Shown piece after piece: positions 6,038 to 14,489 of a DNA stretch of 18,249 bases (its first letter is position 1; each line of letters opens with the position of its first letter). A program made the position numbers and the translations under genes. The notes under the pieces are model-generated. The model had not been told where the DNA came from and searched no databases. It saw only the letters and a program-made list of their open reading frames with translations. This DNA is from Parcubacteria group bacterium (lineage in GTDB: Bacteria > Patescibacteriota > Minisyncoccia > UBA6257 > JACRHW01). The DNA lies in assembly GCA_016211955.1 (NCBI GenBank), contig JACRHX010000054.1, forward strand, positions 1 through 18,249, read 5' to 3'.

Positions 6038-7461
6038 TCAGGGAAACAAAGCAGGCGCAAAAGAATCTTCGCCTGGGAGTGGAAAAAAACCCGAACCTCC
6101 TTTGTAAATTTTTTCACCTCGTTCTGCGCGAATTGAAACAACAACCACTTCATTCTCTGTCTCATCAAAAAATATCTGATACCCCGTAAAATAATCCTCT
6201 GCGGAATTCCAATAATGCCCCGTTGTTATGCCATCTGGGTCAAGTGGCATCTGACCAAGATATTTTGGTATAAGACAACTAAGGTCAAAGTTTTGCAATC
6301 CTCCAATGTCTGATTCTGCAATATTACTCATTTCTGTCGGAAAATCTATCCCGTTACAACTTTTTGCACCAGCTCCGCCGAATACACCGCCTCCATCAGT
6401 GATGTTTTGTTGAATTGCATTCCAGATTTTATTAATATCGGTGCGTCGTTTTTTATTTCTTTCCTCCGGTGTATACAACGTCGGTTCCTCAAAAGAAACA
6501 ACCTCTTCGTCTTCCACAATAGTTTCTTTTTTTTCTACTACTATAGGTAAAGAAGGAACCGTGCCACTTGTTGTAGATGTAGTGTGTATCTTTTTAGGTG
6601 GTGGCAAAGGATCAACACCCCTATTTTGTATTGAATTGTGCTCAATAAAATCTTTTAACCTATCGACATCACCATTAAATTCTTTAAGTTTCTGGTCAAC
6701 ATTGCGATCTTGATCAATAGACTTTTTGATCCACGTCTGATTACGTACCTCAGCAGGTATCTCACGTATAACCACAAGCTGTGATGCACGTACAACATCC
6801 TCCTTAATCTTCTCAATAATTTCGTCATTTATTTCTGTATACGTATTTGGTTTGATAATACCAACATCCATTTTTATTACTCCTTTGGTTATAGGATCAA
6901 GAACGCCCACAGCAACAGTACGTTCGTTACCAATAATACGCGTTACTCTTTTTTGTGTACTCGATGTATACTCTACGCCAAACGCAGTACCTCGTACCAC
7001 CGCAACCGCATTTGATGTCCTCACCTCCCACAACGATTCGGGAGTAACAAAAGACACTACTTTTGACCACACACGCCCCACCACCAACTCTAAGCTGACT
7101 GAAAGAACATTCTTGTCCTTTTTAAAAAGAGCTGAACGAACAATAACGCTCGTCTCTGAATCAAGACGGGCAACAGATCCATCTGAAAAATAAAGATTTG
7201 CGGCACCCCCCTTTTTAACTTCAATAGTGGCGCCTTCCCAACTTCATCGCCAGTGCGAAGAATACGTGGTGTTGAACTCCCTGCATAGCTTGCCACCACC
7301 TCTGGCGTTACTACCTCAACCCAAAACATCCCATCCTCTTCATAACGAAAATTCTCTGGGTACAACCACGAAGATAGTGATCCCCAAACAAGGAAAACAA
7401 CAACTCCAATAAGAAGCAGGGAGACAAACACTAAAACAAAAACTTTTTTATTCAAGACCAT
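6038..7461 (-). pseudogene. FecR-domain, pseudopilin-tailed membrane protein, broken by a 1-nt frameshift
   Basis: Two reading frames make one gene. From the ATG at 7461 the first frame gives a membrane anchor (residues about 7-26) and a region ending in GDEVGK. A single missing base in a short G run (about 7233-7239) then moves the coding to the next frame, which reads GATIEVKKGG, YFSDGSVARLD, then VRGTAFGVEY. These are hallmarks of the FecR domain, an exported beta-rich sensor or surface module. Restoring one base gives 474 aa. After a Thr/Pro/Glu-rich linker, residues about 335-474 resemble the C-terminal part of type II secretion/type IV pseudopilins (KKRRTDINKIWNAI, CLIPKYLGQMPLDP). It lies 53 bases after the surface-protein gene, probably in the same operon. 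The break could be real or a sequencing error; unrepaired, the cell would make two incomplete pieces. Confidence 0.8.
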
Positions 7462-7462
7462 A

Positions 7463-7467
7463 CTCCT
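7463..7467 (-). promoter_or_regulatory. Shine-Dalgarno that questions the FecR-gene start
   Basis: AGGAG (7467-7463) is only one base from the ATG at 7461 but seven bases from an in-frame TTG at 7455. The TTG spacing is far better, so translation may begin at the third codon (as MNKKVF). Confidence 0.4.
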
Positions 7468-7514
7468 CTATTCTACATCGAAAATATACATCATTTTGTT
7501 AGACTTTTAAATCC

Positions 7515-10500
7515 CTACTGTGGCGCTGTCTCTTGGAATGATGGCTTGGCAATCTTGAATGTTTTTGTGATTGTCTCTGTTTCTCCCGCGGAGTCAGTTA
7601 CAACAAGAGTTGCTGTTTGGGTTCCTTCAGTAAGGAAAGAAACCTTTGGTATTTGTGGATTTGTACATCCGGCATGAGAAGATGGACACGATGGTGGTTT
7701 CCCGTTGCTAAATGTCCACTTGCGGTCTGTGATTTTTGCGTTTAACGATGGGAGAATTGGTGTAGGCTCAGAATCATCTCTCAGGTATATCGCACTTCCT
7801 GCGACGACCTTGAGTGTTGCACAATCACCAAACGTTACGCTGTCTTTCGAACAGGTCACTTTGGTGAGAAGGGTGTGCACCTTAAGTCCCGGTGCTGCTA
7901 TTGATTTTGTAATACTTGGTATTCCTCCGAGACCTGTACAGGTGAGAGAGTAGTTTCTATATCCAGGAGGGAGAGATGGAGGTGTCACTGATTGTGTTTT
8001 TTGGGAGTCATTTGTTACTGTTTTTACTCCCGACCATCCAGAGTCATTAGGGTTTGAAGAAGCGGTACATGCGGATGCGTTTTTTGTAATCCATATGAGG
8101 GTAGCGGACTGGCCACGATTGATTTCTGTTGGGCTGATACTGAAGATGGGGATGTCTAGAACTTTTATTGTTCTTTGTTGATTTGTGGTTCCTCCTGGAC
8201 CAGCGCAAGTAAGTGTGTAGGTGGTATCTTGAGTTGGAAAAACCATTTTTCCAGGGTTACTTATTCCCACATTTCCAGACCAGTTGGAGTCGGTAGGGGA
8301 TGCGGATGCAGTACAAGAGGTTATATTTTGTGTTGACCAAGAAAGCGTTGAAGAGCTACCTTTTGCGATAAAAGTAGGATTTGCGACAAAAGAAGAGATG
8401 GTGGGAGGGGGTGCAACAACCCTGAATTCCCAGTAACCATCAAGATACCCGCTACTCGAGAGAGAAATTCTGTGTATTCCTGGTGTGGATGGAGCGGTGA
8501 GTGAAAAACCAAAATTACCATTTGTGCTGGTCCAATGGGACCCAGTATAAGGCGCCACGTAATTTTGGCTTTGTGTGGTACCCCAATCTGTGGTTATGGT
8601 GTGTGTCCCACCACCCCAGCTGTTGGTGCATCCAGAGACGTTTGTGTACCCAGAAAGGTAGATGGGGTCTCCTGGTTTTACTGTTCCTGCCATCGAATTC
8701 GCGTAGAGTGTAAGAAAAGCCGGGATTGCTGCCCAAGGGTTGGTGATATCGCTGATCCGTATGGATTCTGGAGTAGTATAGGTAAAGTATCCGCCAACAC
8801 CCACAGAGATGTAACTTGATGCGCTCGATCCACTTGAATTTCTGCATGTAATAGTATATGTTGCTCCTTCGTCGGGGACACGTGGAGAAAATCCGGGACC
8901 ACCAGTGTTGAAACAACCTCCACCAAAACCCCACATGGGGTCCAGACAATAGGAGCCTGCCGCAAAAGTGTCTGAGCCACCCCACTGTGCTTGATATTGG
9001 GTTATGTCTAAATTTGAATATCCACCGCCCGAAAGCGTACATGTCGTAGGAAGTGTTTGTGCTTTTTTGATGGATGAACACCAAGAACCAAAGGGACCAT
9101 AATCATAGCACTGTTGTTCTTCCACTATTTTTATTTCGTTTTTTCCGGACCAACCCAACGAGGTGATTTGGGTATTCAATTGGGCCGGATTGGGTGAAGC
9201 TGTCACAGAATCTAGTGTGAGAGGTTGTGGTTTTGTGCATCCTCCATTGTCCCAAACCCCCCCTTCGGAAACACATACGTCACTTGGATTGGGATACCAC
9301 CGACAAGGCCATCCACCCCTATCACATTGATAATATGCATTAGTAATCTGTGTTGTGCCCACCCATCCCAGAGATACTATCACTCCGAAAAAGAGAATAA
9401 GGGCTATTTTGTGTTTTTTAGAGATCCATAAAATTAATCCCGAAGAGACTATGGCAACGAGTAAGATGATTAATAATAGACGAGAATTTGTTCTTTGTGG
9501 TGATTGTAATGATTTTGATTTTTCCTTTTGAATTGTGTAGTCGGGCGAAAGGTTTGTTGAATATTCTCCAAGCATCATTTTTCCTTCAAATATTTTTGCC
9601 TCCACACGCAGTGCTTGTGCGGATTCTTTGGCTTTTAGGTTGAATATTTTATTCTTCGTTGGCAGGGCGAAATCTATTATTTCATTTCCTTCTGCAATCA
9701 ACCCTTCTTGTTCGTTGAACACTTTTACGTTAAGCGTGGAAGTTCCGATATTAACCTTCTCGAGGGTAAATGTATCTATAAATGGTTTGCTATAATCTAC
9801 TTTTATGGTAAATGATGCATTCTTTTGTACGTTTGTGTGCGAAGAAGAAATGTTTTCTATGGTAATAGCCTTACCTAATACCACATATCTAAATGTAGCG
9901 ACTGATCCTTGTCGTTTTCCCTCTGAATTTACGAAAGTAATAGTACCTGCATATACATTTGTTTCGTAATTAAAATTTGGTAGTTGAAATGTGATTTGTT
10001 TCTTTTCTTTCGGATTAAGGATTATATTTTTTTCGTTATAGCTTTTTAACGTTGGTGGCAAAATAACGCGTCTGTAAATATCAATTTTTGGAGTTAATGT
10101 AATTTGTTTTGAAGAGAGATTCGAGAGAGTAACTTGATAGTTAATGTTTTTGTCTTTGTGGAGTGTTGGGCCTTCTTCTGGATCGAATTCTCCTGCTTCG
10201 GTGATTAATTTAGGATTCAATACCATGACATAGGAAAATTCACCTTCGACATCGAAAGGTGTCGGGAATGACCAGCCCAGAGGCATTCCATTTTCCAAGA
10301 ATGAGCTTATGATGATCCCAAGATGTTTTCCTGCAAGCCCTTTAGGAAGTGTGTAGTTAAATTCGATTGTTTTAGATTCTCCTGGACGCAAAAAGAATGG
10401 ATCGGATATCCTCATATCATAAATCGCTTCTGCATTTCCGTTAATCTCAAAATTACTTCCGAGAATAATTTTGTAATAAATACTCGGCACACTTTCTGAG

Positions 10501-10691
10501 CGCTCATTTCTTAGCACGAAAGATCCTTGTATTGTGTCTCCGCTTTTGTAGTTTTGTTTGTCTAGTAATACGTTTATTACGCTTACTTGTGCAGGTGGTC
10601 GAAAATCCTGTTGTGTTTGTGCAAAAATAGAGGTAGGTGTTAGGAGCGATAAAAGAAGCGACCCGATCGAAAAGAATTTTAATAGACGCAT
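7515..10691 (-). CDS. large exported surface protein with Ig-like repeats and internal membrane hairpin, 1058 aa
   Basis: Residues 1-25 form a clear signal peptide (basic MRLLK, hydrophobic core, SIFAQ cleavage-like site). Residues about 30-400 are beta-rich and resemble extracellular domains of Gram-positive envelope proteins (NVLLDKQNYKSGDTIQGSF; LPKGLAGKHLGI), but I cannot name the family. Two adjacent membrane segments follow (about 405-423 and 428-448), with the basic loop SKKHK between them. After them comes a Cys/Trp-rich stretch (about 455-485) and Ig-like modules with repeated signatures: TASPNPAQLN, SFVANPTFIAKGSSSTLSW and SISPTEINRGQSATLIW, each followed by a CTA... strand. A PKD-like end follows (ATLVVTDSAGETETITKTF). 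Function is probably surface display or adhesion; no enzyme motif is seen. It lies 58 bases downstream of argS on the same strand and precedes the FecR-like gene. No Shine-Dalgarno is obvious. Confidence 0.9.
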   Translation of the reverse strand: MRLLKFFSIGSLLLSLLTPTSIFAQTQQDFRPPAQVSVINVLLDKQNYKSGDTIQGSFVLRNERSESVPSIYYKIILGSNFEINGNAEAIYDMRISDPFFLRPGESKTIEFNYTLPKGLAGKHLGIIISSFLENGMPLGWSFPTPFDVEGEFSYVMVLNPKLITEAGEFDPEEGPTLHKDKNINYQVTLSNLSSKQITLTPKIDIYRRVILPPTLKSYNEKNIILNPKEKKQITFQLPNFNYETNVYAGTITFVNSEGKRQGSVATFRYVVLGKAITIENISSSHTNVQKNASFTIKVDYSKPFIDTFTLEKVNIGTSTLNVKVFNEQEGLIAEGNEIIDFALPTKNKIFNLKAKESAQALRVEAKIFEGKMMLGEYSTNLSPDYTIQKEKSKSLQSPQRTNSRLLLIILLVAIVSSGLILWISKKHKIALILFFGVIVSLGWVGTTQITNAYYQCDRGGWPCRWYPNPSDVCVSEGGVWDNGGCTKPQPLTLDSVTASPNPAQLNTQITSLGWSGKNEIKIVEEQQCYDYGPFGSWCSSIKKAQTLPTTCTLSGGGYSNLDITQYQAQWGGSDTFAAGSYCLDPMWGFGGGCFNTGGPGFSPRVPDEGATYTITCRNSSGSSASSYISVGVGGYFTYTTPESIRISDITNPWAAIPAFLTLYANSMAGTVKPGDPIYLSGYTNVSGCTNSWGGGTHTITTDWGTTQSQNYVAPYTGSHWTSTNGNFGFSLTAPSTPGIHRISLSSSGYLDGYWEFRVVAPPPTISSFVANPTFIAKGSSSTLSWSTQNITSCTASASPTDSNWSGNVGISNPGKMVFPTQDTTYTLTCAGPGGTTNQQRTIKVLDIPIFSISPTEINRGQSATLIWITKNASACTASSNPNDSGWSGVKTVTNDSQKTQSVTPPSLPPGYRNYSLTCTGLGGIPSITKSIAAPGLKVHTLLTKVTCSKDSVTFGDCATLKVVAGSAIYLRDDSEPTPILPSLNAKITDRKWTFSNGKPPSCPSSHAGCTNPQIPKVSFLTEGTQTATLVVTDSAGETETITKTFKIAKPSFQETAPQ

Positions 10692-10749
10692 GTTTTTGTA
10701 TTAGTTTTTAATAACGTACTTTTATTTTAACATGCATATATACAAAACG

Positions 10750-12489
10750 TCACATCTCCTCTGGCGCATCGATACCAAGCAGATATAAGCCTCTGGAAAG
10801 TGTAGTAGTCACGGCACGCACAATCACAAGAAGAGTTTTTCGTTTGCCTTCATCGTGCTCGGTAAGTATGGGGTGGGAGTGATAAAATTCATTTGCTGAT
10901 TGAGCAAGCTCGAAAAGGTGATCTACAAGCAAATGAGGTAACCACGCATCAATCACGCGCTGTATAGTTTCAGGGATGCGCGCGCAGTGAAGCAATAGTT
11001 CACGTTCTTCGGCGTCAAGTACTACCCCTTCAGGAAAAGCATCTCCTATTTCATCCGCACTTTTACGTAAAATGCTTTTTAGGCGTGCGCAAGTATACTG
11101 AATATAGGGCCCCGTTTTCCCCTCAAACGAAAGCGCATCTTCCCAATGGAATACAATGTCTGATTTACGATTATGTGAAAGATCAAAAAACTTAATCGCA
11201 CCGAGGCCAATCTGTTTTGCCACCTCATCGACGTTGTGCAGATTGGGGTTTTTTTCATAAATCACAGCTCGCGCGCGGCGCTCAGCCTCATCAAGTACCG
11301 CCGTGAGCAAAATAACATTACCCTTACGTGTACTCATTGCGCCCTCGGGTAATTTCATAAATCCGAATTCAATATGCTCACTCGCCTCTACTCCCTCAAA
11401 CCCGAGCAATTCTGCTACGCGAAATACCTGACGAAAATGGTGCGACTGGCGATTGTCTACGACATAAAGATTTTTCCAAAAATCGTAGTGGACCTTTCGA
11501 TATTGAATAGTCGCCAGGTCACGCAAAAGATAAGTCGTAGCGCCATCGGATTTAACCAAAACTGCTTCATCAAGCCCCTCTTTGGTTAAATCAACAACCA
11601 CTGCGCCGTCTTCTGTTTTTTTTGCAACGCCCCTCGTAAGCGCAAGCTCAACAATCAGTGGCATCGCCTCCTCATACGCGCTCTCTCCACGATGTTCTTC
11701 AAAAGAAAGTAATTTAAGTCGTGCGGCATTGTCTTCTAATTTTTTCATAGAAATCTCCACCATCCACTTCCAAATTGAGCGATTTTCACTATCACCCTTT
11801 TCTAGTTTTGCAAACTCCATTTTACCCTTTTCGTGTATATCTTCTTCTTGATTTGCTATCACATACAGTTCTTGCAGTTTGATAAATGGATCGTTTTTAA
11901 TAGCATCGATCTCGCGCTCATTTCCCTGAACTGCTTTTTTGTACGCATATAACAATATCCCGAACTGCGTTCCCCAATCCCCCACGTGAGTATCAGCCAC
12001 AACCCGATATCCGCGAGATAAAAGTATACGCTTCAACGCATCACCAATCACCGCAGAACGTAAATGCCCCACATGCGGTTGTTTTGCAATATTAAGTTGA
12101 AAATAATCCAAGACAACGGTTTTTCCACGCCCTTCTTGTTCTTCGCCTTCTGTCGCTTTTACCCCATTACGCGGACCTTCCTTAAGGATCGCCTGAAGCG
12201 CCTCCTTATAAAAAAGATCGCTCATTCGAAAATTAATAAAACCACTCTCAAAAGAAATGGAATCAATATATTCATTTTTCGGATTACTCTTAATGTCCTC
12301 GATGATAAGTGTCGCAACCTCTTGTGGTGATTTTTCCAATATCTTTGCAAGCTTCAGTGCAACAGGGGTTGCGTAATCACCAAAACGAGTATCGGGCGAA
12401 GGCACCACATCAATGAGCGCAACATCCCACCCACATCGCTCAAAGACAGAAGAAAGTATCGTAGTAATGAGTTCTTTTGGACTAGACAT
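10750..12489 (-). CDS. argS: arginyl-tRNA synthetase
   Basis: Cytoplasmic class Ia synthetase that charges tRNA-Arg, 579 aa, normal for the family. The N-terminal Arg-tRNA synthetase domain (about 1-100) includes FGDYATPVALKLAK. The HIGH motif is HVGH (139-142) within NIAKQPHVGHLRSAV, followed by THVGDWGTQFG. The KMSKS equivalent is STRKG, as is common in ArgRS. Further family marks are GKTGPYIQYTCARLKSIL and the C-terminal DALR anticodon-binding domain. The segment before NIAK reads DYFQL rather than the more usual SSP, a mild deviation. The ATG at 12489 has no Shine-Dalgarno. The gene is divergent from smpB, only 38 bases away, and the intergenic palindrome TGTATACA (12512-12519) could serve as a -10 element in both directions. 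Confidence 0.96.
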   Translation of the reverse strand: MSSPKELITTILSSVFERCGWDVALIDVVPSPDTRFGDYATPVALKLAKILEKSPQEVATLIIEDIKSNPKNEYIDSISFESGFINFRMSDLFYKEALQAILKEGPRNGVKATEGEEQEGRGKTVVLDYFQLNIAKQPHVGHLRSAVIGDALKRILLSRGYRVVADTHVGDWGTQFGILLYAYKKAVQGNEREIDAIKNDPFIKLQELYVIANQEEDIHEKGKMEFAKLEKGDSENRSIWKWMVEISMKKLEDNAARLKLLSFEEHRGESAYEEAMPLIVELALTRGVAKKTEDGAVVVDLTKEGLDEAVLVKSDGATTYLLRDLATIQYRKVHYDFWKNLYVVDNRQSHHFRQVFRVAELLGFEGVEASEHIEFGFMKLPEGAMSTRKGNVILLTAVLDEAERRARAVIYEKNPNLHNVDEVAKQIGLGAIKFFDLSHNRKSDIVFHWEDALSFEGKTGPYIQYTCARLKSILRKSADEIGDAFPEGVVLDAEERELLLHCARIPETIQRVIDAWLPHLLVDHLFELAQSANEFYHSHPILTEHDEGKRKTLLVIVRAVTTTLSRGLYLLGIDAPEEM

Positions 12490-12492
12490 ACT

Positions 12493-12519
12493 TTGAAAAG
12501 CTTTCGTTTAATGTATACA
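12493..12519 (+). promoter_or_regulatory. candidate smpB-ssrA promoter
   Basis: TTGAAA (12493-12498) and TATACA (12514-12519) are separated by 15 bases. A start about 7 bases after the -10 box falls at 12526-12528, essentially at the smpB ATG. With no Shine-Dalgarno present, that suggests a leaderless or nearly leaderless transcript. Confidence 0.35.
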
Positions 12520-12527
12520 CTGGATAT

Positions 12528-12968
12528 ATGGCAAGTCTAGCAGAAAACCCAAAAATCTTCCATGACTATGAAATCCTCGAGACGCTCGAGGCTGGTATAG
12601 TACTGTTTGGTTTTGAAGCGAAAGCCATCCAAAATAACATGGCAAGCCTCAAAGGGAGTTACGTAAAAATACTCGGGGGAGAACCCTATCTTATTAATAC
12701 GCATATTGGCCCCTATCAAGCAGCTAATACACCAAAAGACTACGACCCCACACGTGCTAGAAAACTCTTAATGACACAAAAGGAGCTCCTTCATCTCTTC
12801 ATGGAAACACGCGAAAAAGGCTTGACTTTGGTGCCTATTCGTATTTATACTAAGGGACGACGCATTAAGGTCGCTATTGGGCTTGCGAAAGGAAAAAAGG
12901 ATTACGACAAGCGTGAAAAGCTTAAAGAAAAGTCCGCAAGACGAGAGCTTCGAATGCATCAATTTTGA
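12528..12968 (+). CDS. smpB: SsrA-binding protein SmpB
   Basis: SmpB binds tmRNA and carries it into ribosomes stalled on messages without a stop codon. At 146 aa it is the normal size. Family marks in order are KIFHDYEILETLEAGIVL, GFEAKAIQ, the GSYVKI segment with NTHIGPYQ, LMTQKELLHLF, and the basic RIYTKGRRIKVAIGLAKGKK followed by YDKREKLKEKSARRE; that tail enters the mRNA channel. The gene ends 5 bases before its RNA partner ssrA, so the two are almost certainly made from one transcript. The ATG at 12528 is the first in frame and follows a possible promoter directly. Confidence 0.97.
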   Translation: MASLAENPKIFHDYEILETLEAGIVLFGFEAKAIQNNMASLKGSYVKILGGEPYLINTHIGPYQAANTPKDYDPTRARKLLMTQKELLHLFMETREKGLTLVPIRIYTKGRRIKVAIGLAKGKKDYDKREKLKEKSARRELRMHQF

Positions 12969-12973
12969 CAATT

Positions 12974-13318
12974 GGGGATGATCGGCTTCGACAGATATTT
13001 GCGGATAATTATGCAGAATAAGGTGTTCGTATCCTTATTAAACAACGAACAAAGTACAACTGCCAACTTATTCAATAGGCAACCAGCTCTCGCTTACGCG
13101 TAAAACTGGAGTCTCACCCTCTCTTCTCGATATAGGGAACGAGGCTTGATACATCGAGATAGATTTTCTTAAACGGCTCTTATAAGAAAACAACACTAAA
13201 GAGCACAGCTACAACACATTTTGCTCGCTTCAAGTGTTGTAGAATATACCAAGCAAGCTACTCTGTAGAAATAATTGTTCAACGTATTTGGATGTGGGTT
13301 CAATTCCCACCATCTCCA
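12974..13318 (+). ncRNA. ssrA: transfer-messenger RNA (tmRNA)
   Basis: One-piece tmRNA of about 345 nt. The acceptor stem pairs GGGGATG (12974-12980) with CATCTCC (13311-13317), including the G3-U pair that alanyl-tRNA synthetase needs. The T arm is GTGGG-TTCAATT-CCCAC (13294-13310). The 5' end continues with the conserved ATCGGCTTCGACAG. The 3' CCA is not encoded (ACT follows the stem), so it must be added by an enzyme. The tag reading frame is best placed at 13062-13103, starting GCC and ending TAA, giving ANLFNRQPALAYA. The resume codon is inferred from its position and the Ala start. The gene lies between smpB and infC on the same strand. Confidence 0.95.
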
Positions 13319-13356
13319 CTCGACTCGATATAATATTAAATAATAAATATCACACT

Positions 13357-13875
13357 TTGAAGTTTAATCGATATCAAAAAATACAGGTAAAGATAAATGA
13401 GTCCATCACCTCGGAAAAGCTCCAGGTCATTACCGACAAAGGAGACAATCTGGGTGTGCTATCTCGCGAAGATGCACTAAAAGCAGCGCGAGAAAAAGGT
13501 CTCGATCTCGTCGAAATTGCTCCGCTCGCCAAACCCCCCGTTGCAAAGATTATCAGCTTCGACAAATATCGCTACGAAAAAGAAAAGCAGCTAAAAAAAC
13601 AAAAAGCGTCGCTCGAAGTAGGAGATCTCAAAATAGTACGTATCACCTTCGCGGGCGCACAACACGATCTTGAAACCAAGGCCACACAGATAGATAAATT
13701 TCTAGAAAAGGGGCACAAAGTTCAAGTAGAACTTCGTCTTCGCGGACGACAAATGCGCTTCAAAGATCTTGCCCGCCAAAAACTTCAGGAATTTCTCCCC
13801 CTTATCAAACATCCTTATAAACTTACCTCGGATATCAAATCAGCTCCTAAGAGCTTTATTGCGCAAATACAATAA
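13357..13875 (+). CDS. infC: translation initiation factor IF-3
   Basis: IF-3 binds the 30S subunit, keeps it apart from 50S and checks the start codon. N-domain marks are KINESITSEKLQVI, LGVLSREDALKAAREKGLDLVEIAP and KPPVAKIISFDKYRYEKEKQ. C-domain marks are ITFAGAQHDLETKATQIDKFLEKGHKVQVELRLRGRQM. No ATG lies between the tmRNA and the conserved N-terminus; the only in-frame ATG (13288) is inside the tmRNA. I chose TTG at 13357, giving 172 aa, close to the family size. ATA at 13381 (164 aa) is the other candidate. Rare start codons are well known for infC and let IF-3 repress its own translation. No good Shine-Dalgarno is visible. rpmI begins one base after the stop. Confidence 0.92.
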   Translation: MKFNRYQKIQVKINESITSEKLQVITDKGDNLGVLSREDALKAAREKGLDLVEIAPLAKPPVAKIISFDKYRYEKEKQLKKQKASLEVGDLKIVRITFAGAQHDLETKATQIDKFLEKGHKVQVELRLRGRQMRFKDLARQKLQEFLPLIKHPYKLTSDIKSAPKSFIAQIQ

Positions 13876-13876
13876 T

Positions 13877-14059
13877 ATGAAATCAAATATTAAACTCGCA
13901 AACAAAAGAATCAAGGTTACCAAAGGAGGTAAGCTTCTTCATCGTAAATCAGGACAAAGCCACTTTCGTGCCAAAAAAGCACGTAGCGTTCTCTTGAGCA
14001 AGAAAAACACTGTTGAGGTCTCTGACACCGTTGCTAAGGCGGTACGCTCCTTGCTTTAA
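13877..14059 (+). CDS. rpmI: 50S ribosomal protein L35
   Basis: L35 is a small basic protein of the large ribosomal subunit. At 60 aa it is normal. Family marks are KLANKRIKVTKGGKLLHRKSG, then SHFRAKKARSVLLSKKNTV. The frame is open upstream to 13769, but the ATG at 13877 is correct: it lies one base after the infC TAA and matches the family start. It forms the classic infC-rpmI-rplT unit, probably translated by coupling since no Shine-Dalgarno is seen. Confidence 0.95.
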   Translation: MKSNIKLANKRIKVTKGGKLLHRKSGQSHFRAKKARSVLLSKKNTVEVSDTVAKAVRSLL

Positions 14060-14103
14060 TTTACAAACTACTATAAGGTATTGGGTACAAAACATATAAT
14101 TAT

Positions 14104-14448
14104 ATGACACGAGTTAAACGAGGTACCATAGCCCACAAGAAAAGGGAAAAACTTCTCAGCTATACCAAGGGATTTAAGTGGGGAAGAAAGAGCAAGGAAC
14201 GTGCTGCAAAAGAAGCACTTCTTCACGCATGGACACACGCCTTCCAAGGAAGAAAGCAAAAGAAAAGAGATTACAGAGCGCTCTGGCAAACCCAAATCAA
14301 TGCCGCAGTGCGCAAAGAAGGTATGAGCTACAGCGCGTTTATTCACGCACTTAAACTTAAAAATATCGAAATCGACAGAAAGATACTTTCTACACTTGCT
14401 AAGGAACAGCCAGAAACACTTAGTAAGATCGTTGCCTCTGTGCGATAA
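14104..14448 (+). CDS. rplT: 50S ribosomal protein L20
   Basis: L20 binds 23S rRNA early in 50S assembly. The 114 aa match the family. Marks are the basic N-terminal tail MTRVKRGTIAHKKREKLLSY, KGFKWGRKSKERAAKEALLHA, then RKQKKRDYRALWQTQINAAVR and GMSYSAFIHALK. The ATG at 14104 follows a 44-base AT-rich gap after rpmI without a strong Shine-Dalgarno. In several bacteria L20 represses this operon by binding its leader; I see no clear mimic structure here. The operon ends at the strong hairpin starting 3 bases downstream. Confidence 0.97.
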   Translation: MTRVKRGTIAHKKREKLLSYTKGFKWGRKSKERAAKEALLHAWTHAFQGRKQKKRDYRALWQTQINAAVRKEGMSYSAFIHALKLKNIEIDRKILSTLAKEQPETLSKIVASVR

Positions 14449-14450
14449 CC

Positions 14451-14489
14451 AATAAAAATACCCCGGCACTACGCCGGGGTATTTTTATT
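14451..14489. terminator. bidirectional terminator shared by rplT and the Nudix gene
   Basis: A perfect 17-bp stem: 14451-14467 pairs with 14473-14489, with a CCCCGGC/GCCGGGG core, A/T-rich outer arms and a 5-base loop ACTAC. The A run on one side and the T run on the other make it an intrinsic terminator in both directions. The stop codon of the converging Nudix frame (14471-14469) lies in the loop, so its last codons form part of the stem. Confidence 0.92.

Noticed and set aside
8515..9084. 189-aa minus-strand open frame inside the surface-protein gene
   Set aside because: Out-of-frame shadow of the large surface protein, rich in Trp/His/Arg because of the parent codon use.
13288..13356. 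ATG at 13288 as the infC start
   Set aside because: It lies inside the tmRNA T-arm region and would add 23 unconserved residues; TTG 13357 or ATA 13381 fits the family.
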